From contig NZ_JAUSQV010000001.1 in the NCBI RefSeq assembly GCF_030811475.1, forward strand, positions 2,801,001 to 2,865,000: 64,000 nucleotides of DNA, read 5' to 3'. The DNA is from Nakamurella flavida (GTDB lineage Bacteria; Actinomycetota; Actinomycetes; Mycobacteriales; Nakamurellaceae). The notes below the pieces were generated by a model. It ran no database searches, had not been told where the DNA came from, and was given only the letters and a program-made list of their open reading frames with translations. This document shows positions 8,277 to 17,578 of the stretch, one piece after another. Numbering within the stretch: position 1 is the first letter of the stretch; each line of letters opens with the position of its first letter. The position numbers were made by a program, and so were the translations under genes.

Positions 8277-9810
8277 GTCGCTCGTGCCGTTCGGCACTGT
8301 CCGCGTCCAGCCCGATGATCTCGACGGTGCGCCCGTGCAGCGCGAACTTGTGGCTGATCGCGTCCATGGTGGCGATGGTCGACGCGTCCCAGAGATGTGC
8401 CCCGGTGAGGTCGATGACCACGCGCTCCGCGGGGTCGTTGTAGTCGAACTGGCCGTACAGGTCGTTGGACGAGGCGAAGAACAGCTCGCCGGTGACGGTG
8501 TACGTGCGCGTCGTGCCGTCCGCGGACAGCGTGCTGTCCAGGTTGACCAGGTGCGCGACGCGTCGGGCGAACAGGGCCAGCGCGAGGAGCACGCCGGCGA
8601 TGACGCCGTAGGCCAGGTTGTGGGTGGCCACGGTGACCACGACGGTCACCAGCATGACCGCGATCTCGCTCTTGGGCATGCGCTTCAGGGTGCGCGGGGT
8701 GATCGAGTACCAGTCGAACGTGGCGATGGAGACCATGATCATGACGGCGACCAGGGCGGCCATCGGGATGCGGCCGACGATGTCGCCGAGGGAGACCACC
8801 AGGATCAGCAGGAACACCCCGGCCAGGAACGTGGAGAGCCGGGTGCGGGCGCGGGACTTCACGTTGATCATGGTCTGGCCGATCATCGCGCAGCCGCCCA
8901 TGCCGCCGAAGAAGCCGGTGATGATGTTGGACGCGCCCTGGCCCCAGGACTCGCGGGTCTTGTTGGACCGCGTGTCGGTGATGTCGTCGACGAGCTTGGC
9001 CGTCATGAGCGACTCGAGCAGCCCGACCAGGGCCATGCCGATGGCGAACGGCGCGATGATCCGAAGCGTCTCCCACGTCATCGGCACGTCCGGCAGGAAG
9101 GGCAGCGGCAGGCTGTCGGGCAGGGCGCCCTGATCGCCGACGGTGGGCACCGCGATGCCGACCGACAGGGTGAGGATCGTCAGCACGAGGATGGCGATCA
9201 GCGGCGACGGGACGACCTTGGTCAGCCGCGGGAGCAGATAGATGATCGCGAGACCGGCGGCGACCAGGACGTAGACCATGACGGGAACGTTCGTCAGGTT
9301 CGGCCACTGGGCGACGAAGATCAGGATGGCCAGGGCGTTGACGAAGCCGACCATCACGCTGCGCGGCACGAACCGCATCAGCCGCGCGACCCCGATGAGC
9401 CCGAGCACGACCTGGAGAACGCCGGCCAGGATGACGGTGGCGATGAGGTAGTCCAGGCCGTACTGCTGCATGACCGGGGCGATCACCAGCGCGACCGCGG
9501 CGGTGGCCGCCGAGATCATCGCCGGCCGGCCGCCCAGGATCGAGATGGAGACGGCCATGGTGAACGACGCGAACAGCCCCACCCGCGGGTCGACCCCGGC
9601 GATGATCGAGAACGAGATCGCTTCCGGGATGAGGGCGAGGGCGACGACGAGACCGGCCAGGACCTCGGTCTTCAGGATGTGCGGGGCCAGCCAGGCGGGC
9701 CGTCGGCCGGAGACGGGACGGCCGGGCGCGAGTACCTCGGGCACGAGGGTGATCCGTTCTGATGGGGCATGGCGCGCACCGCCGACGAATGCGGGGGAGC
9801 GCGGGCGCAT
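8251..9810 (-). CDS. SulP-family inorganic anion transporter
   Basis: A 519-residue SLC26/SulP transporter. The membrane domain (about residues 45-400) has some 12-14 hydrophobic segments and the early signature [17 protein letters not shown]. The STAS domain at about 420-515 includes [21 protein letters not shown]. Members carry sulfate, bicarbonate or dicarboxylates, and the substrate cannot be read from sequence. The ATG at 9810 has no clear ribosome-binding site, so translation may begin somewhat downstream. A MerR-type regulator is divergently transcribed 233 bp away and is the likely controller. Confidence 0.88.
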   Translation of the reverse strand: MRPRSPAFVGGARHAPSERITLVPEVLAPGRPVSGRRPAWLAPHILKTEVLAGLVVALALIPEAISFSIIAGVDPRVGLFASFTMAVSISILGGRPAMISAATAAVALVIAPVMQQYGLDYLIATVILAGVLQVVLGLIGVARLMRFVPRSVMVGFVNALAILIFVAQWPNLTNVPVMVYVLVAAGLAIIYLLPRLTKVVPSPLIAILVLTILTLSVGIAVPTVGDQGALPDSLPLPFLPDVPMTWETLRIIAPFAIGMALVGLLESLMTAKLVDDITDTRSNKTRESWGQGASNIITGFFGGMGGCAMIGQTMINVKSRARTRLSTFLAGVFLLILVVSLGDIVGRIPMAALVAVMIMVSIATFDWYSITPRTLKRMPKSEIAVMLVTVVVTVATHNLAYGVIAGVLLALALFARRVAHLVNLDSTLSADGTTRTYTVTGELFFASSNDLYGQFDYNDPAERVVIDLTGAHLWDASTIATMDAISHKFALHGRTVEIIGLDADSAERHERLSGTLGGH

Positions 9811-10043
9811 CTGTGCGCGGGGGCGGCGCAGCCCGGGGGCCGCGGCGACAGCACGACCATACCCTCACGTTACGGAAGAGATCCAGTGATGCTGTGATTT
9901 CTCCGGGCAGCCGGCGTCCGTCGCCGACTCGGGCGGCGGGAGTGGCGGGCCACGGGTGCGCGCAGAACGTCCGGTGAGTCGCGGGGCGTCCGCCGGGGCT
10001 GGCACGATGGCGGCACCGTGCGCCGTGAACACCTGGAGTCGTC

Positions 10044-10415
10044 GTGACCGACCTGATGCAGATCGGTGAACTCGCCGACCGCGCGGGCCTCTCGCTGCGC
10101 ACCATCCGGCACTGGGAGGAGGAGGGGCTGATCGTCCCGTCCGCCCGCAGCGTCGGAGGTTTCCGCCTGTACAGCGGCGAGGACTTCGAACGGCTGCTGC
10201 TGATCCGCCGGATGAAGCCGCTGGGGTTCTCCATCGAGGAGATGCGGGAGCTGCTCGCCACCATCGACGCGCTCGACGCGGACGCCGATCACCCCGACCA
10301 TCCCGCCCGCGCCCGGCTCGCCGGTTTCGTCGCCCAGGCCCTGGAACGCCGGGAGAAGCTCCGCACCCAGCTCGACATGGCCGACGAGTTCGTGGAGCGC
10401 CTGCGCGGCATCTGA
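10044..10415 (+). CDS. MerR-family transcriptional regulator
   Basis: A 123-residue regulator with an N-terminal winged helix-turn-helix (IGELADRAGLSLRTIRHWEEEGLI) and a C-terminal helix, about residues 85-120, that would form the antiparallel coiled-coil dimer. No cysteine cluster is present, so it is not a classic metal sensor. GGAG lies seven bases before the GTG start. It is divergent from the SulP transporter, and regulators of this kind usually act on the shared intergenic region. That region holds an unusually AT-rich patch (about 9870-9915) containing GTGAT-GCT-GTGAT. The inducer is unknown. Confidence 0.85.
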   Translation: MTDLMQIGELADRAGLSLRTIRHWEEEGLIVPSARSVGGFRLYSGEDFERLLLIRRMKPLGFSIEEMRELLATIDALDADADHPDHPARARLAGFVAQALERREKLRTQLDMADEFVERLRGI

Positions 10416-10446
10416 CGGTGCCCGGCCACCCGGGGCCCGTCCGTCG

Positions 10447-11799
10447 CTACCGACCGTCGCGCTGGTAGACGTCAGGAATACCGTCCTGGTCCTCGTCCAG
10501 CGCCTCGGCCTCGCAGATCCGCCGGTACACCCGGTTCCGCAGGCGGAGCACCACGGCAGCGAGCAGCGCGGCGAGCAACGACCCGAGGAGTACGCCCACC
10601 TTGACGTGGTCGTCGCTCGGAGTGCCCGGGCCGAAGGCGAGCTCACCGATCAGCAACGACACCGTGAAGCCGACTCCGGCCAACATGGACACGCCCAGGA
10701 CGTCGGTCCAGGACAGTTCGTCGTCCAGGTCCGCCCGGGTGAACCGGGCCATGAGCCAGGTCGCCGTGAAGACCCCGACGGTCTTGCCGGCCACCAGGGC
10801 GACGATCACGCCCAGGGTGACGCTGGTGCTGAGCGAGGCGCCGAGACCGCTCAGTCCGCCGACGGTGACGCCGGCGGAGAAGAACGCGAAGACCGGCACG
10901 GCGAAGCCGGACGAGAGCGGCCGCAGCCGGTGTTCGAAGTGTTCGGCCAGGCCCGGACCGGCGTCGGGCCCGCCGTTGCGGGCGCTGCGGATGACCGGAA
11001 CGGTGAACGCCAGGAGGACCCCCGCCACGGTGGCGTGGATGCCCGAGGCGTGCACCAGGGCCCAGGTGATCACCGCGAGCGGCACCAGCAGATACCAGGA
11101 CCGGACCCGGCGCTGGACGAGGACGGCGAACAGGGCGAGCGGGACCAGGGCCAGCAGCAGCGGGACCAGGGCCAGTGAGCTGGTGTACGCGACGGCGATG
11201 ATGGTGATCGCGATGAGGTCGTCGACGACGGCGAGGGTGAGCAGGAACGTCCGCAGCCCGGTCGGCAGATGGGTGCTGATCACGGCGAGAACAGCCAGTG
11301 CGAAAGCGATGTCGGTCGCGGTGGGGATCGCCCACCCCGCCATCGCCGTGCTGTCACCGCGAGTGAAGAGCAGGAAGATCAGGGCGGGAACGAGCACGCC
11401 GCCGAACGCCGCCGCGATGGGGATCGACGCGCGCCGGGGGTCGCGGAGGTCACCGGCGACGAACTCCCGCTTGAGCTCGAGCCCGGCCACGAAGAAGAAC
11501 ACCGCGAGCAGACCGTCGGCGGCCCACTGTCCGAGGGTGAGGTCGAGATGCAGTGCGGCCGGACCGATCCGGGTGTCGCGCACGGTGGCGTAGAGGTCGG
11601 AGGCGGGGGAGTTGGCCCAGACGAGGGCGATGACGGTGGCGACGAGCAGAAGCGCGCCGCCCACGGTCTCGCGACGCAGGATCGACGCGATGCGGCTGGC
11701 TTCCGGCCAGCTGCCGCGACCGAGGGCGCGACCACGGGGGGCGGGGTGCGAGGGGATGGTGTGCTCCTGGTGGCTCGTCGTGCTCGTGGGTCGTTCCAA
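10447..11799 (-). CDS. nhaA: Na+/H+ antiporter NhaA
   Basis: About 450 residues, the NhaA fold with some 11-12 helices. The ion-binding residues are present: D163 in [10 protein letters not shown] and the D193-D194 pair in VVDDLIAI. It exports Na+ or Li+ in exchange for protons. The cytoplasmic tail ends with [11 protein letters not shown] (D435, D437, D439, D443), a DxDxDGxxD calcium-loop motif not normal for NhaA. The start is uncertain. The only upstream conventional codon is TTG at 11799, without an SD, whereas AGGAG (bases 11764-11768 on the minus strand) stands six bases before an in-frame ATC at 11757. The conserved core begins near residue 42, so either start leaves the domain complete. 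Confidence 0.92.
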   Translation of the reverse strand: MERPTSTTSHQEHTIPSHPAPRGRALGRGSWPEASRIASILRRETVGGALLLVATVIALVWANSPASDLYATVRDTRIGPAALHLDLTLGQWAADGLLAVFFFVAGLELKREFVAGDLRDPRRASIPIAAAFGGVLVPALIFLLFTRGDSTAMAGWAIPTATDIAFALAVLAVISTHLPTGLRTFLLTLAVVDDLIAITIIAVAYTSSLALVPLLLALVPLALFAVLVQRRVRSWYLLVPLAVITWALVHASGIHATVAGVLLAFTVPVIRSARNGGPDAGPGLAEHFEHRLRPLSSGFAVPVFAFFSAGVTVGGLSGLGASLSTSVTLGVIVALVAGKTVGVFTATWLMARFTRADLDDELSWTDVLGVSMLAGVGFTVSLLIGELAFGPGTPSDDHVKVGVLLGSLLAALLAAVVLRLRNRVYRRICEAEALDEDQDGIPDVYQRDGR

Positions 11800-11907
11800 C
11801 GACTGCCGACCAGACTTCCCGGCGCACCGCTGACGACCTTACGGCAGCGGAGGTGGCTGTGCGGGGTTGCGGCGCAGGTCACCCGGCCGCCGCCTAGCGT
11901 GGCAGCG

Positions 11908-12243
11908 GTGACCATCGCGCGTTCCCTGCTGCTCTTCCTCGTGGCCGCTGTGTTCGAGATCGGCGGCGCCTGGCTGGTCTGGCAGGGGTTACGTGAGCAC
12001 CGCGGCTGGCTGTGGATCGGGGCCGGGGTCCTCGCCCTTGGCGCCTACGGATTCGTGGCGACCCTGCAACCGGACGCGAACTTCGGCCGCATCCTGGCGG
12101 CGTACGGCGGGGTCTTCGTCGCGGGTTCCCTGGCCTGGGGGATGGTCGCCGACGGTTTCCGACCCGACCGGTGGGATGTCATCGGTGCGCTGGTCTGCCT
12201 GGCCGGGGTGGGGCTGATCATGTACGGGCCGCGGGGTGGGTGA
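11908..12243 (+). CDS. YnfA/UPF0060 family small membrane protein
   Basis: A 111-residue protein with four predicted membrane helices, matching the YnfA (UPF0060) family: [15 protein letters not shown] in helix 1, then [37 protein letters not shown], and a last helix ending VGLIMYG. The family resembles small multidrug resistance transporters in size and topology, but its role is not firmly established. The GTG at 11908 was chosen because it places the first helix at the N terminus. It is divergent from nhaA with about 110 bp between. Confidence 0.9.
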   Translation: MTIARSLLLFLVAAVFEIGGAWLVWQGLREHRGWLWIGAGVLALGAYGFVATLQPDANFGRILAAYGGVFVAGSLAWGMVADGFRPDRWDVIGALVCLAGVGLIMYGPRGG

Positions 12244-12753
12244 GCCGCGGGGGTCGAGGCGGTTCGGGGGCTGGGTGTCCTGGGCCCCGGGGTCGAGTTC
12301 CGGGTTCGTCACGCGTCGGAGGCGGGCTCGCGGTTTGCGGCTGGCGGCCGGCGGCCGGGTGTGGCCGGTATCGGCTGGTGGGAAGCGGGCGGGTCGGTGC
12401 CCGGCGCTCGTGCGCCCTGCAGTGCAGGCGGTGGCTCCGCGTGCGCGGGGTGGGCCCGCGAAGGGCCGAGACCGCCGTCCCGCTGCGTGGTGGACCGGCG
12501 CTGACTGGTGGGGAGCGGGCGGAGCGGCGGTCGGCTGCACCCGTCCGCCTCACCGGCGACCAGCGGTCGCCCTGCGCGCCTTGGGCAGGCCTCAGGCCGG
12601 GCCGCCGCCCCACTGCCGCGGTCGTCGTGGCCGGGTTTCTCGAGGACGTCCCCGGCAATGTCTTCGAAGCGAGGGACGTGCCGCGGTTCTGACCGGGGGC
12701 ATCACCCGGCCAGGGGATCCTCGATGACTGTTTGAAAGGATAGAATCGAACAC
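12244..12753. other. intergenic region upstream of the DUF222-HNH gene
   Basis: About 510 bp of high-GC sequence without a convincing gene. The last 40 bases turn AT-rich, with TTTGAAAGGATAGAAT immediately before a LexA-like box. I saw no transposon ends or tRNA remnants. Confidence 0.5.
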
Positions 12754-12761
12754 ATGTACGA
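12746..12761. promoter_or_regulatory. LexA (SOS) box-like palindrome overlapping a start codon
   Basis: The sequence TCGAACACATGTACGA matches the actinobacterial LexA consensus TCGAAC-N4-GTTCGA with one mismatch (A for T in the right arm). It overlaps the ATG at 12754. In Mycobacterium tuberculosis several 13E12-family genes carry LexA boxes. The location suggests repression by LexA until DNA damage. Confidence 0.6.
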
Positions 12762-14979
12762 CGACGGGAACGAGCAGGACGGGGCGGCGGTCGACGTCGT
12801 CCCGCCCCTTGCCGTGCCTGACCTGTTGCGTGCCGACCCGGGGTCGATGTCCGGTGCTGACCTGGTCGATGCGACCGCGGAGTCCGAGCGGCTGATGTCC
12901 GCGGTGGCGGCGTGGCAGATGCGCGCGTTGGCGGCGTTCGCCGTCCCGGGGGTGGCGGGCGATCCGTATGCGTTGGCGGGTCGGTTGGCCGGCCGGGAGC
13001 TGACCGGTTCGGCTGACTCGGATCCCGATGTGCTGGGGTCGTTCGTGCTGGACGCAGCGCAGTCGATGGCCGCCGGTGAGGTCGCGGCAGCGTTCCGGAT
13101 CTCCCCGGTCACCGCCGGGGTCAAGGTCCGGGACGCGATCCGGATGTGCACCGAACTGCCCGCTACCTTGGCGGCGTTGTCGTCCGGGGTGATCGACCGG
13201 GGCAAGGCCCGGGTCATCGCCGAGTACACCGCGCCGCTGCCCGCCCACCTCACCGGCATCGTGGAAGGCCGGGTACTGCCGATCGCCTCGGCGCAGTCCA
13301 CCGCGGCGACCCGTAAGGCCACCGCGGCCGCGGTCATCGCGGTCGACCCCCGCGGCGCGGCCGAACGGCACGAGGCTGCGCGCAGGGAGCGGGGTCTGCT
13401 GGTGCAGCCCGGCACCGACGGGATGTCCACGTTGAAGGCGTACCTCGCGGCGGACGGCGCGGTCAGCATCTTCCAGTTGGCTGACCTCCTGGCCACGCAC
13501 ACCGTCGGGTTCGCCGACGACGACCGGTCCATCGGGGCCCGCCGGGTCGATGCGCTGACCGACCTGGCCGGGCAGATCCTCACCCACGGGCAGGTCGACC
13601 TCGCCGACTACCTCACCCCCGACACCAGAGTCACGGCCGACACCAATCTCCCGGCCGACGCGACCGGCGCGGCCGGCGCGGCCGACGCGGCCGACGCGAC
13701 CGGCGCGGCCGGCGCGGCCGACGCGGCCGACGCGACCGGCGCGGCCGGCGCGGCCGACGCGACCGGCGCTGGCGCGGGTGATCACCGGATCGCCGACATG
13801 CCTGCCAGCACCGAAACCATTCCCTCAGCACTGCCTTCGCCCGTGAACGGTCGGGCCGTCACCTCCGGTCGCGTTGATCAGCGCGCCACCCGCCGCCTGT
13901 CCCGGCAGGGCCGCCGACCCCACCTGCAGATCACCCTCGGCCTGCACACCCTCGCCGGCCTGGACGACCTCCCCGCCGACCTCGCCGGCTACGGCGCCAT
14001 CACCGCCGGCATGGCCCGCACCATCGCCGCCTCCGCCGCAACCCTGTGCACCCTGCTCGCCGACCCCACCACCGGCGCCGTCACCCACGCCGGCACCCAC
14101 CACTACCGCCCCCGCCAAGACCTCCGCGACCACCTCACCGCCCTGGCCGACTCCTGCCGCTTCCCCTCCTGCCGCCAACCCGTCTGGCGCTGCGACATCG
14201 ACCACCGCAACCGCTACGACCACCGCACACCTGGCGCCGGCGGCCAGACCACCACGAGCAATCTCGACCCGCTGTGCCGACGACACCACCTGTTCAAACA
14301 CCACGCCGGCTGGACCCTGCGCCGCGACGCCCCAAGCCCCACCGACCCTGCCGGCCAAGGTGTCACCTGGCGAAGCCCCACCGGACACACCTACCCCGAC
14401 CCACCCCGACAGGTCGCCGTCCCCGAGACATGGGTGAAACGCACCCCCGGCCGACCCCGCCCCAGCGTCGAGTTCTACCCCGCGATCGGTTCTTTCACCC
14501 TCGGGTGCACCGACCGCTGCCCTCCCCGATGCGACACCCACTCCACCTGGGCCGGCCAGGACGCTGCACCAGTTGCTGATGTGAAGACCGCTCCACCCAC
14601 TGGCACGAGTACCCCGTCCCCGGCCTCCACGCCGACCGGGGACGGGGACGGGCCTGCCGAGGTCACGGGTGGAGACGACGCGCCCGTGAACGTCCGGCCG
14701 CGGGCGTCGACGAAGAAGCAACCCTTTCTCGACTTCCTGGAGTTTCGGCACGTGCAGTACCGCGCGCGGATCTCGGAAGAAGGCGCCGGCGATCAGGATC
14801 GCGGCACGAGCCAGGCCGTCGGCAATGGCTCGTACATCAGTGTCGTCGAGGACGACCTGATCACCCTGGTGCTGCACGAACACTTCAGCCGGCGACACCA
14901 CAGCGACGAACCCGTCGACGGGGAGGCCCCCCCACCGCCAGCAGCAGGAGCAGGTCATGACGACGCTCCGCCCTTCTAG
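12754..14979 (+). CDS. DUF222 (13E12 repeat family) protein with HNH endonuclease domain
   Basis: A 741-residue protein. DUF222 covers about residues 25-430 and is interrupted at about 302-340 by an Ala-rich tract encoded by a 36-bp repeat. The HNH domain spans about 467-520: CRFPSC, then WRCDIDHRNRYD with the metal-binding DH pair, then NLDPLCRRHHLFKHHAGW. A C-terminal extension of over 200 residues ends with a segment (FLDFLEFRHVQYRARI and following) that I do not recognise. These proteins are abundant in actinobacterial genomes and presumed to be nucleases; their biological role is unsettled. The ATG at 12754 sits inside a LexA-like box, suggesting DNA-damage induction. No good SD lies at normal spacing. 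Confidence 0.85.
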   Translation: MYDDGNEQDGAAVDVVPPLAVPDLLRADPGSMSGADLVDATAESERLMSAVAAWQMRALAAFAVPGVAGDPYALAGRLAGRELTGSADSDPDVLGSFVLDAAQSMAAGEVAAAFRISPVTAGVKVRDAIRMCTELPATLAALSSGVIDRGKARVIAEYTAPLPAHLTGIVEGRVLPIASAQSTAATRKATAAAVIAVDPRGAAERHEAARRERGLLVQPGTDGMSTLKAYLAADGAVSIFQLADLLATHTVGFADDDRSIGARRVDALTDLAGQILTHGQVDLADYLTPDTRVTADTNLPADATGAAGAADAADATGAAGAADAADATGAAGAADATGAGAGDHRIADMPASTETIPSALPSPVNGRAVTSGRVDQRATRRLSRQGRRPHLQITLGLHTLAGLDDLPADLAGYGAITAGMARTIAASAATLCTLLADPTTGAVTHAGTHHYRPRQDLRDHLTALADSCRFPSCRQPVWRCDIDHRNRYDHRTPGAGGQTTTSNLDPLCRRHHLFKHHAGWTLRRDAPSPTDPAGQGVTWRSPTGHTYPDPPRQVAVPETWVKRTPGRPRPSVEFYPAIGSFTLGCTDRCPPRCDTHSTWAGQDAAPVADVKTAPPTGTSTPSPASTPTGDGDGPAEVTGGDDAPVNVRPRASTKKQPFLDFLEFRHVQYRARISEEGAGDQDRGTSQAVGNGSYISVVEDDLITLVLHEHFSRRHHSDEPVDGEAPPPPAAGAGHDDAPPF
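13657..13770 (+). repeat. in-frame 36-bp tandem repeat inside the DUF222-HNH gene
   Basis: The unit begins GACGCGACCGGCGCGGCC. Copies start at 13657, 13693 and 13729, with a shortened third copy, and a partial copy starts at 13756. Each full unit encodes DATGAAGAADAA. The lengths (36, 36, 27) are multiples of three, so copy-number change keeps the reading frame. The tract probably forms a flexible linker. Confidence 0.85.
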
Positions 14980-15141
14980 CTTCAGCGTCCTGCCTGACCG
15001 AACCCGTGACACGGACCAGTCGGGATGTGGTGTCCGGCCCGTGTCCACCACTCGACGGGTGGTTGTCGGTGTCCGGTCGTACCGTCAGCAAAGGCTCTGC
15101 GGGCCGCCGCACTGCCACCTCCGAGTGAGCCAGGGGAGTAG

Positions 15142-15699
15142 ATGATGAGCACCTTCGAGGACCGCACCGGCACGGCGCTCTTGGTGATCGACGTGCAGCA
15201 GGGGGTGGTCGACGGGGCGCATCGCCGCGACGAGGTGGTCGCCGCCATCGCCGCCCTGGTCGGGCGTGCCCGGGACGAGTCGATTCCCGTCGTCTGGGTC
15301 CAGCACAGCGATGAGGAGCTCGTCCGCGACAGCGTCGAATGGGCCTACGTGCCGGAGCTGGTACCCGCGAAAACCGAGGTGTTGGTGCACAAGTCGTACG
15401 GCGACTCGTTCGAGGGCACCGACTTGAGCGACATCCTGGCCGAGGCCGGGGTGGGCCGGTTGATCGTCGCCGGCGCCGAGACCGACGCGTGCATCCGATC
15501 GACCATCCACGGCGCCTTCACCCGCGGCTACGACGTGACCCTCGTCGGCGACGCGCACACCGCAGGGGACAAGAGCCCCTGGGGTGCGCCGCCGGTGCCG
15601 GCCGTCATCGCCCACACCAACCTGTACTGGAGCTTCCAGGCGGCGCCGGGCCGGACCGCCGCCGTCGTTCCGGCCGCGGAGGTCACCTTCACCGGGTGA
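15142..15699 (+). CDS. isochorismatase-family cysteine hydrolase
   Basis: A 185-residue protein with the catalytic triad of the family: D17 in LLVIDVQQGV, K84 in HKSYGDSF and C117 in GAETDACIRST. Relatives hydrolyse isochorismate, nicotinamide, N-carbamoylsarcosine or other amides. It lacks a carrier-protein domain, so it is not an EntB type. GGGGAG lies before the paired ATGs at 15142 and 15145, and either could start. The neighbours give no pathway. A soluble cytoplasmic amidase-like hydrolase is the safest description. Confidence 0.88.
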   Translation: MMSTFEDRTGTALLVIDVQQGVVDGAHRRDEVVAAIAALVGRARDESIPVVWVQHSDEELVRDSVEWAYVPELVPAKTEVLVHKSYGDSFEGTDLSDILAEAGVGRLIVAGAETDACIRSTIHGAFTRGYDVTLVGDAHTAGDKSPWGAPPVPAVIAHTNLYWSFQAAPGRTAAVVPAAEVTFTG

Positions 15700-15838
15700 G
15701 CCGACAACAGACCACGGGATGACCGACGCTCGGGCGCCGGCTGCGCTGATGCGGGCTGCGGTGGTGCCGGCCGCCACGGTGGGCCGGGGCGGCGCCTGCG
15801 GGACCTCAGGTGTCGGACCGCCATGGCACCGTGTGGCG

Positions 15839-16243
15839 ATGACCTCCGCCGCCCAGCCCGATCCCGCACCCATCGGCACCCTCGCCTCGGTGTCGCTGAA
15901 CTGCCCCGAGCCGGCCGTACTCGCCGACTTCTACACCGCCCTGCTCGGCATGCGCCGCGTCTTCGCGACGCCCGACGGCCGGCTCGTCTCCCTCGCCGGA
16001 GCGACCGGCCCCAACCTGACGCTCATGCAGGTCGACGACTACGCCGCCTCCACCTGGCCCGACCCCGAACGTCCCCAGCAGATCCACCTCGACATCGCCG
16101 TCGCGCAGCTCGATGTCGCCGTCGCTCGAGCCGAGGAGCTCGGAGCCACCCAGGCCGTCCATCAGGCCGGGCCGCAGATGTGGCGGGTGCTCCTCGACCC
16201 CGTCGGCCATCCCTTCTGCCTCACCACGGCCACCGGCGGCTGA
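15839..16243 (+). CDS. VOC (glyoxalase/bleomycin-resistance fold) family protein
   Basis: A 134-residue protein with two beta-alpha-beta-beta-beta modules. Module 1 runs from GTLASVSLNCPEPAVLADFY to LMQVDDY; module 2 covers QQIHLDIAVAQLDVAVARAEELGA to the closing VLLDPVGHPFCL. Possible metal ligands are H in QIHLDIA and the equivalent of the final E, which here is not obvious, so metal dependence is uncertain. It resembles VOC proteins annotated as glyoxalase-like in actinobacteria. The ATG at 15839 begins shortly before the first strand; an in-frame ATG at 15719 would add 40 low-complexity residues and is less likely. Confidence 0.82.
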   Translation: MTSAAQPDPAPIGTLASVSLNCPEPAVLADFYTALLGMRRVFATPDGRLVSLAGATGPNLTLMQVDDYAASTWPDPERPQQIHLDIAVAQLDVAVARAEELGATQAVHQAGPQMWRVLLDPVGHPFCLTTATGG

Positions 16244-16272
16244 ACCGGCTGGCCTCGGCCCCCTCGGTCGAA

Positions 16273-16658
16273 GCCGGGCGGAGCCGAGCCCGGCGAGCAG
16301 CACCGAGCCGAACCCGGCGAGCCCGGTCCAGCCCAGCCGAGCGGATCCGAGCAGGGTGAGCCCGGTTCAGCCCAGCCGAGCGCAACTGCGCCGAGCCGAG
16401 CGGAGCCGAGCAGGGCGAGCCTGGTTCAGCCGAGCCGAGCCGAGCCGAGCCGAGCCGAGCAAGGCGAGCCTGGTTCAGCCCGAGCCGAGCCGAGCCGAGC
16501 AGGGCGAGCCTGGTTCAGCCCAGTCGAGCCGCGCCGCGCGAGCCTGGGTTCAGCGCAGCCCAGCCGAGCCGCGCCGAGCCGAGCCGCGCCTGGTTCAGCC
16601 CAGCCGCGCCCAGCCGCGCCGAGCCGCGCCGCGCCGCGCTGCGCCGCGCCGCGCCGGC
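16273..16658. repeat. GAGCC pentamer-repeat tract with interspersed GGTTCAGCC units
   Basis: About 390 bp between two convergent genes consist mostly of GAGCC repeats that decay rightward into CGCGC/GCCGC repeats. The punctuating element GAGCCTGGTTCAGCC, or a close variant, recurs with GGTTCAG near 16364, 16423, 16472, 16512, 16547 and 16592, and a GGTCCAGCCC variant stands near 16325. Because the unit is 5 bp, every frame reads a similar Ala-Glu-Pro-Ser-Arg repeat. The long open frame across it is therefore an artefact of composition, not evidence of a gene. Confidence 0.85.
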
Positions 16659-16702
16659 GACACCGGTGCGCCCTGCGGCACCACGCCCCTCGTGTTCCGG
16701 GG

Positions 16703-17578
16703 TCAGGCCAACCGCTCGACCGGGAACTCACCCAGCGGATCGGCGATGGCGCTCTGCGCATGGACCAGTCGGATCTCGCGCGCCCCGGCCCGGTGCGTGG
16801 CGGTGAGGATCGCGAACACCGACGAGGCCACGCGGGCCAGGGCGGTGTCGATGCCGGCCGACAGGTGGGCGAGGAACAGCGCGGCGGTGACGTCGCCCGC
16901 CCCGTTCACCGACAGCGGCAGCCGCGGCGTCCGCACCCGGTAGGCGCCGGTGGAATCGACCGCCAGCATCGCGATCTCGTCGTCCGTCGCGCCCTGCTCG
17001 ACCGACGTCACCAACACCGTCGACGGCCCCGACCCTCGCACCACCTCGACGGCGGCGAGCACCTCGTCGAGCGTCGCGGGCATCCGCGCCTCCCGGCCGC
17101 CGGCGGTGAACTCCGGGTCGGCGGCCAGGAACGCCAACTCGTAGGCGTTCGGCGTCACCACGTCGGCGACCGGCACCACCCGGTCACGCATCAGCTCCGG
17201 GATCCCCGGCAGCACGAACATGCCCCGCCCCACGTCACCGAGGACGGGGTCGCAGCAGTACAGTGCCGCGGCGTTCAGCTCGCGGACACGTTCCACCGTG
17301 TCGAGCACGACCTCGGCCACCCCCGGGGACCCCTGGTAGCCGGTCAGCACCGCGTCCACGTCACCGAGCGCACCCCGCTCGTCGATCCCGCGGATCACGT
17401 CGCCCACCACCTCCGGCGCCATCACCTCACCCCGCCACGCCCCGTAGCCGGTGTGGTTCGAGAAGTGGACCGTGTTCACCGGCCACACCTCGTGCCCGAG
17501 CCGCTGCAGCGGGAACGTCGCCGCACTGTTGCCGACATGTCCGTAGGCCACCGACGACTGGATCGACAGGATGCGCAT
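16703..17578 (-). CDS. pdxY: pyridoxal kinase PdxY
   Basis: A 291-residue ribokinase-fold enzyme of the PdxK/PdxY group, which phosphorylates pyridoxal in B6 salvage. Diagnostic segments are [18 protein letters not shown] at the N terminus, [43 protein letters not shown] and the C-terminal anion hole and catalytic Asp in [16 protein letters not shown]. The length is normal for the family. The ATG at 17578 begins directly before the conserved MRILSIQS. No SD is evident, so it may be translated from a leaderless transcript. Its stop lies just beyond the GAGCC repeat tract. Confidence 0.93.
   Translation of the reverse strand: MRILSIQSSVAYGHVGNSAATFPLQRLGHEVWPVNTVHFSNHTGYGAWRGEVMAPEVVGDVIRGIDERGALGDVDAVLTGYQGSPGVAEVVLDTVERVRELNAAALYCCDPVLGDVGRGMFVLPGIPELMRDRVVPVADVVTPNAYELAFLAADPEFTAGGREARMPATLDEVLAAVEVVRGSGPSTVLVTSVEQGATDDEIAMLAVDSTGAYRVRTPRLPLSVNGAGDVTAALFLAHLSAGIDTALARVASSVFAILTATHRAGAREIRLVHAQSAIADPLGEFPVERLA

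Noticed and set aside
12592-13785. Minus-strand 397-residue frame opposite the DUF222-HNH gene
   Set aside because: Its Gly/Arg/Val repeats are the antisense of the 36-bp array; no start signal or family match, while the plus strand gives DUF222 and HNH motifs.
16113-16943. Open frame through the GAGCC tract coding for a Ser/Arg/Pro repeat protein
   Set aside because: A pentamer repeat keeps all frames open and gives the same five-residue repeat in each; no start site, and the frame continues into the antisense of pdxY.
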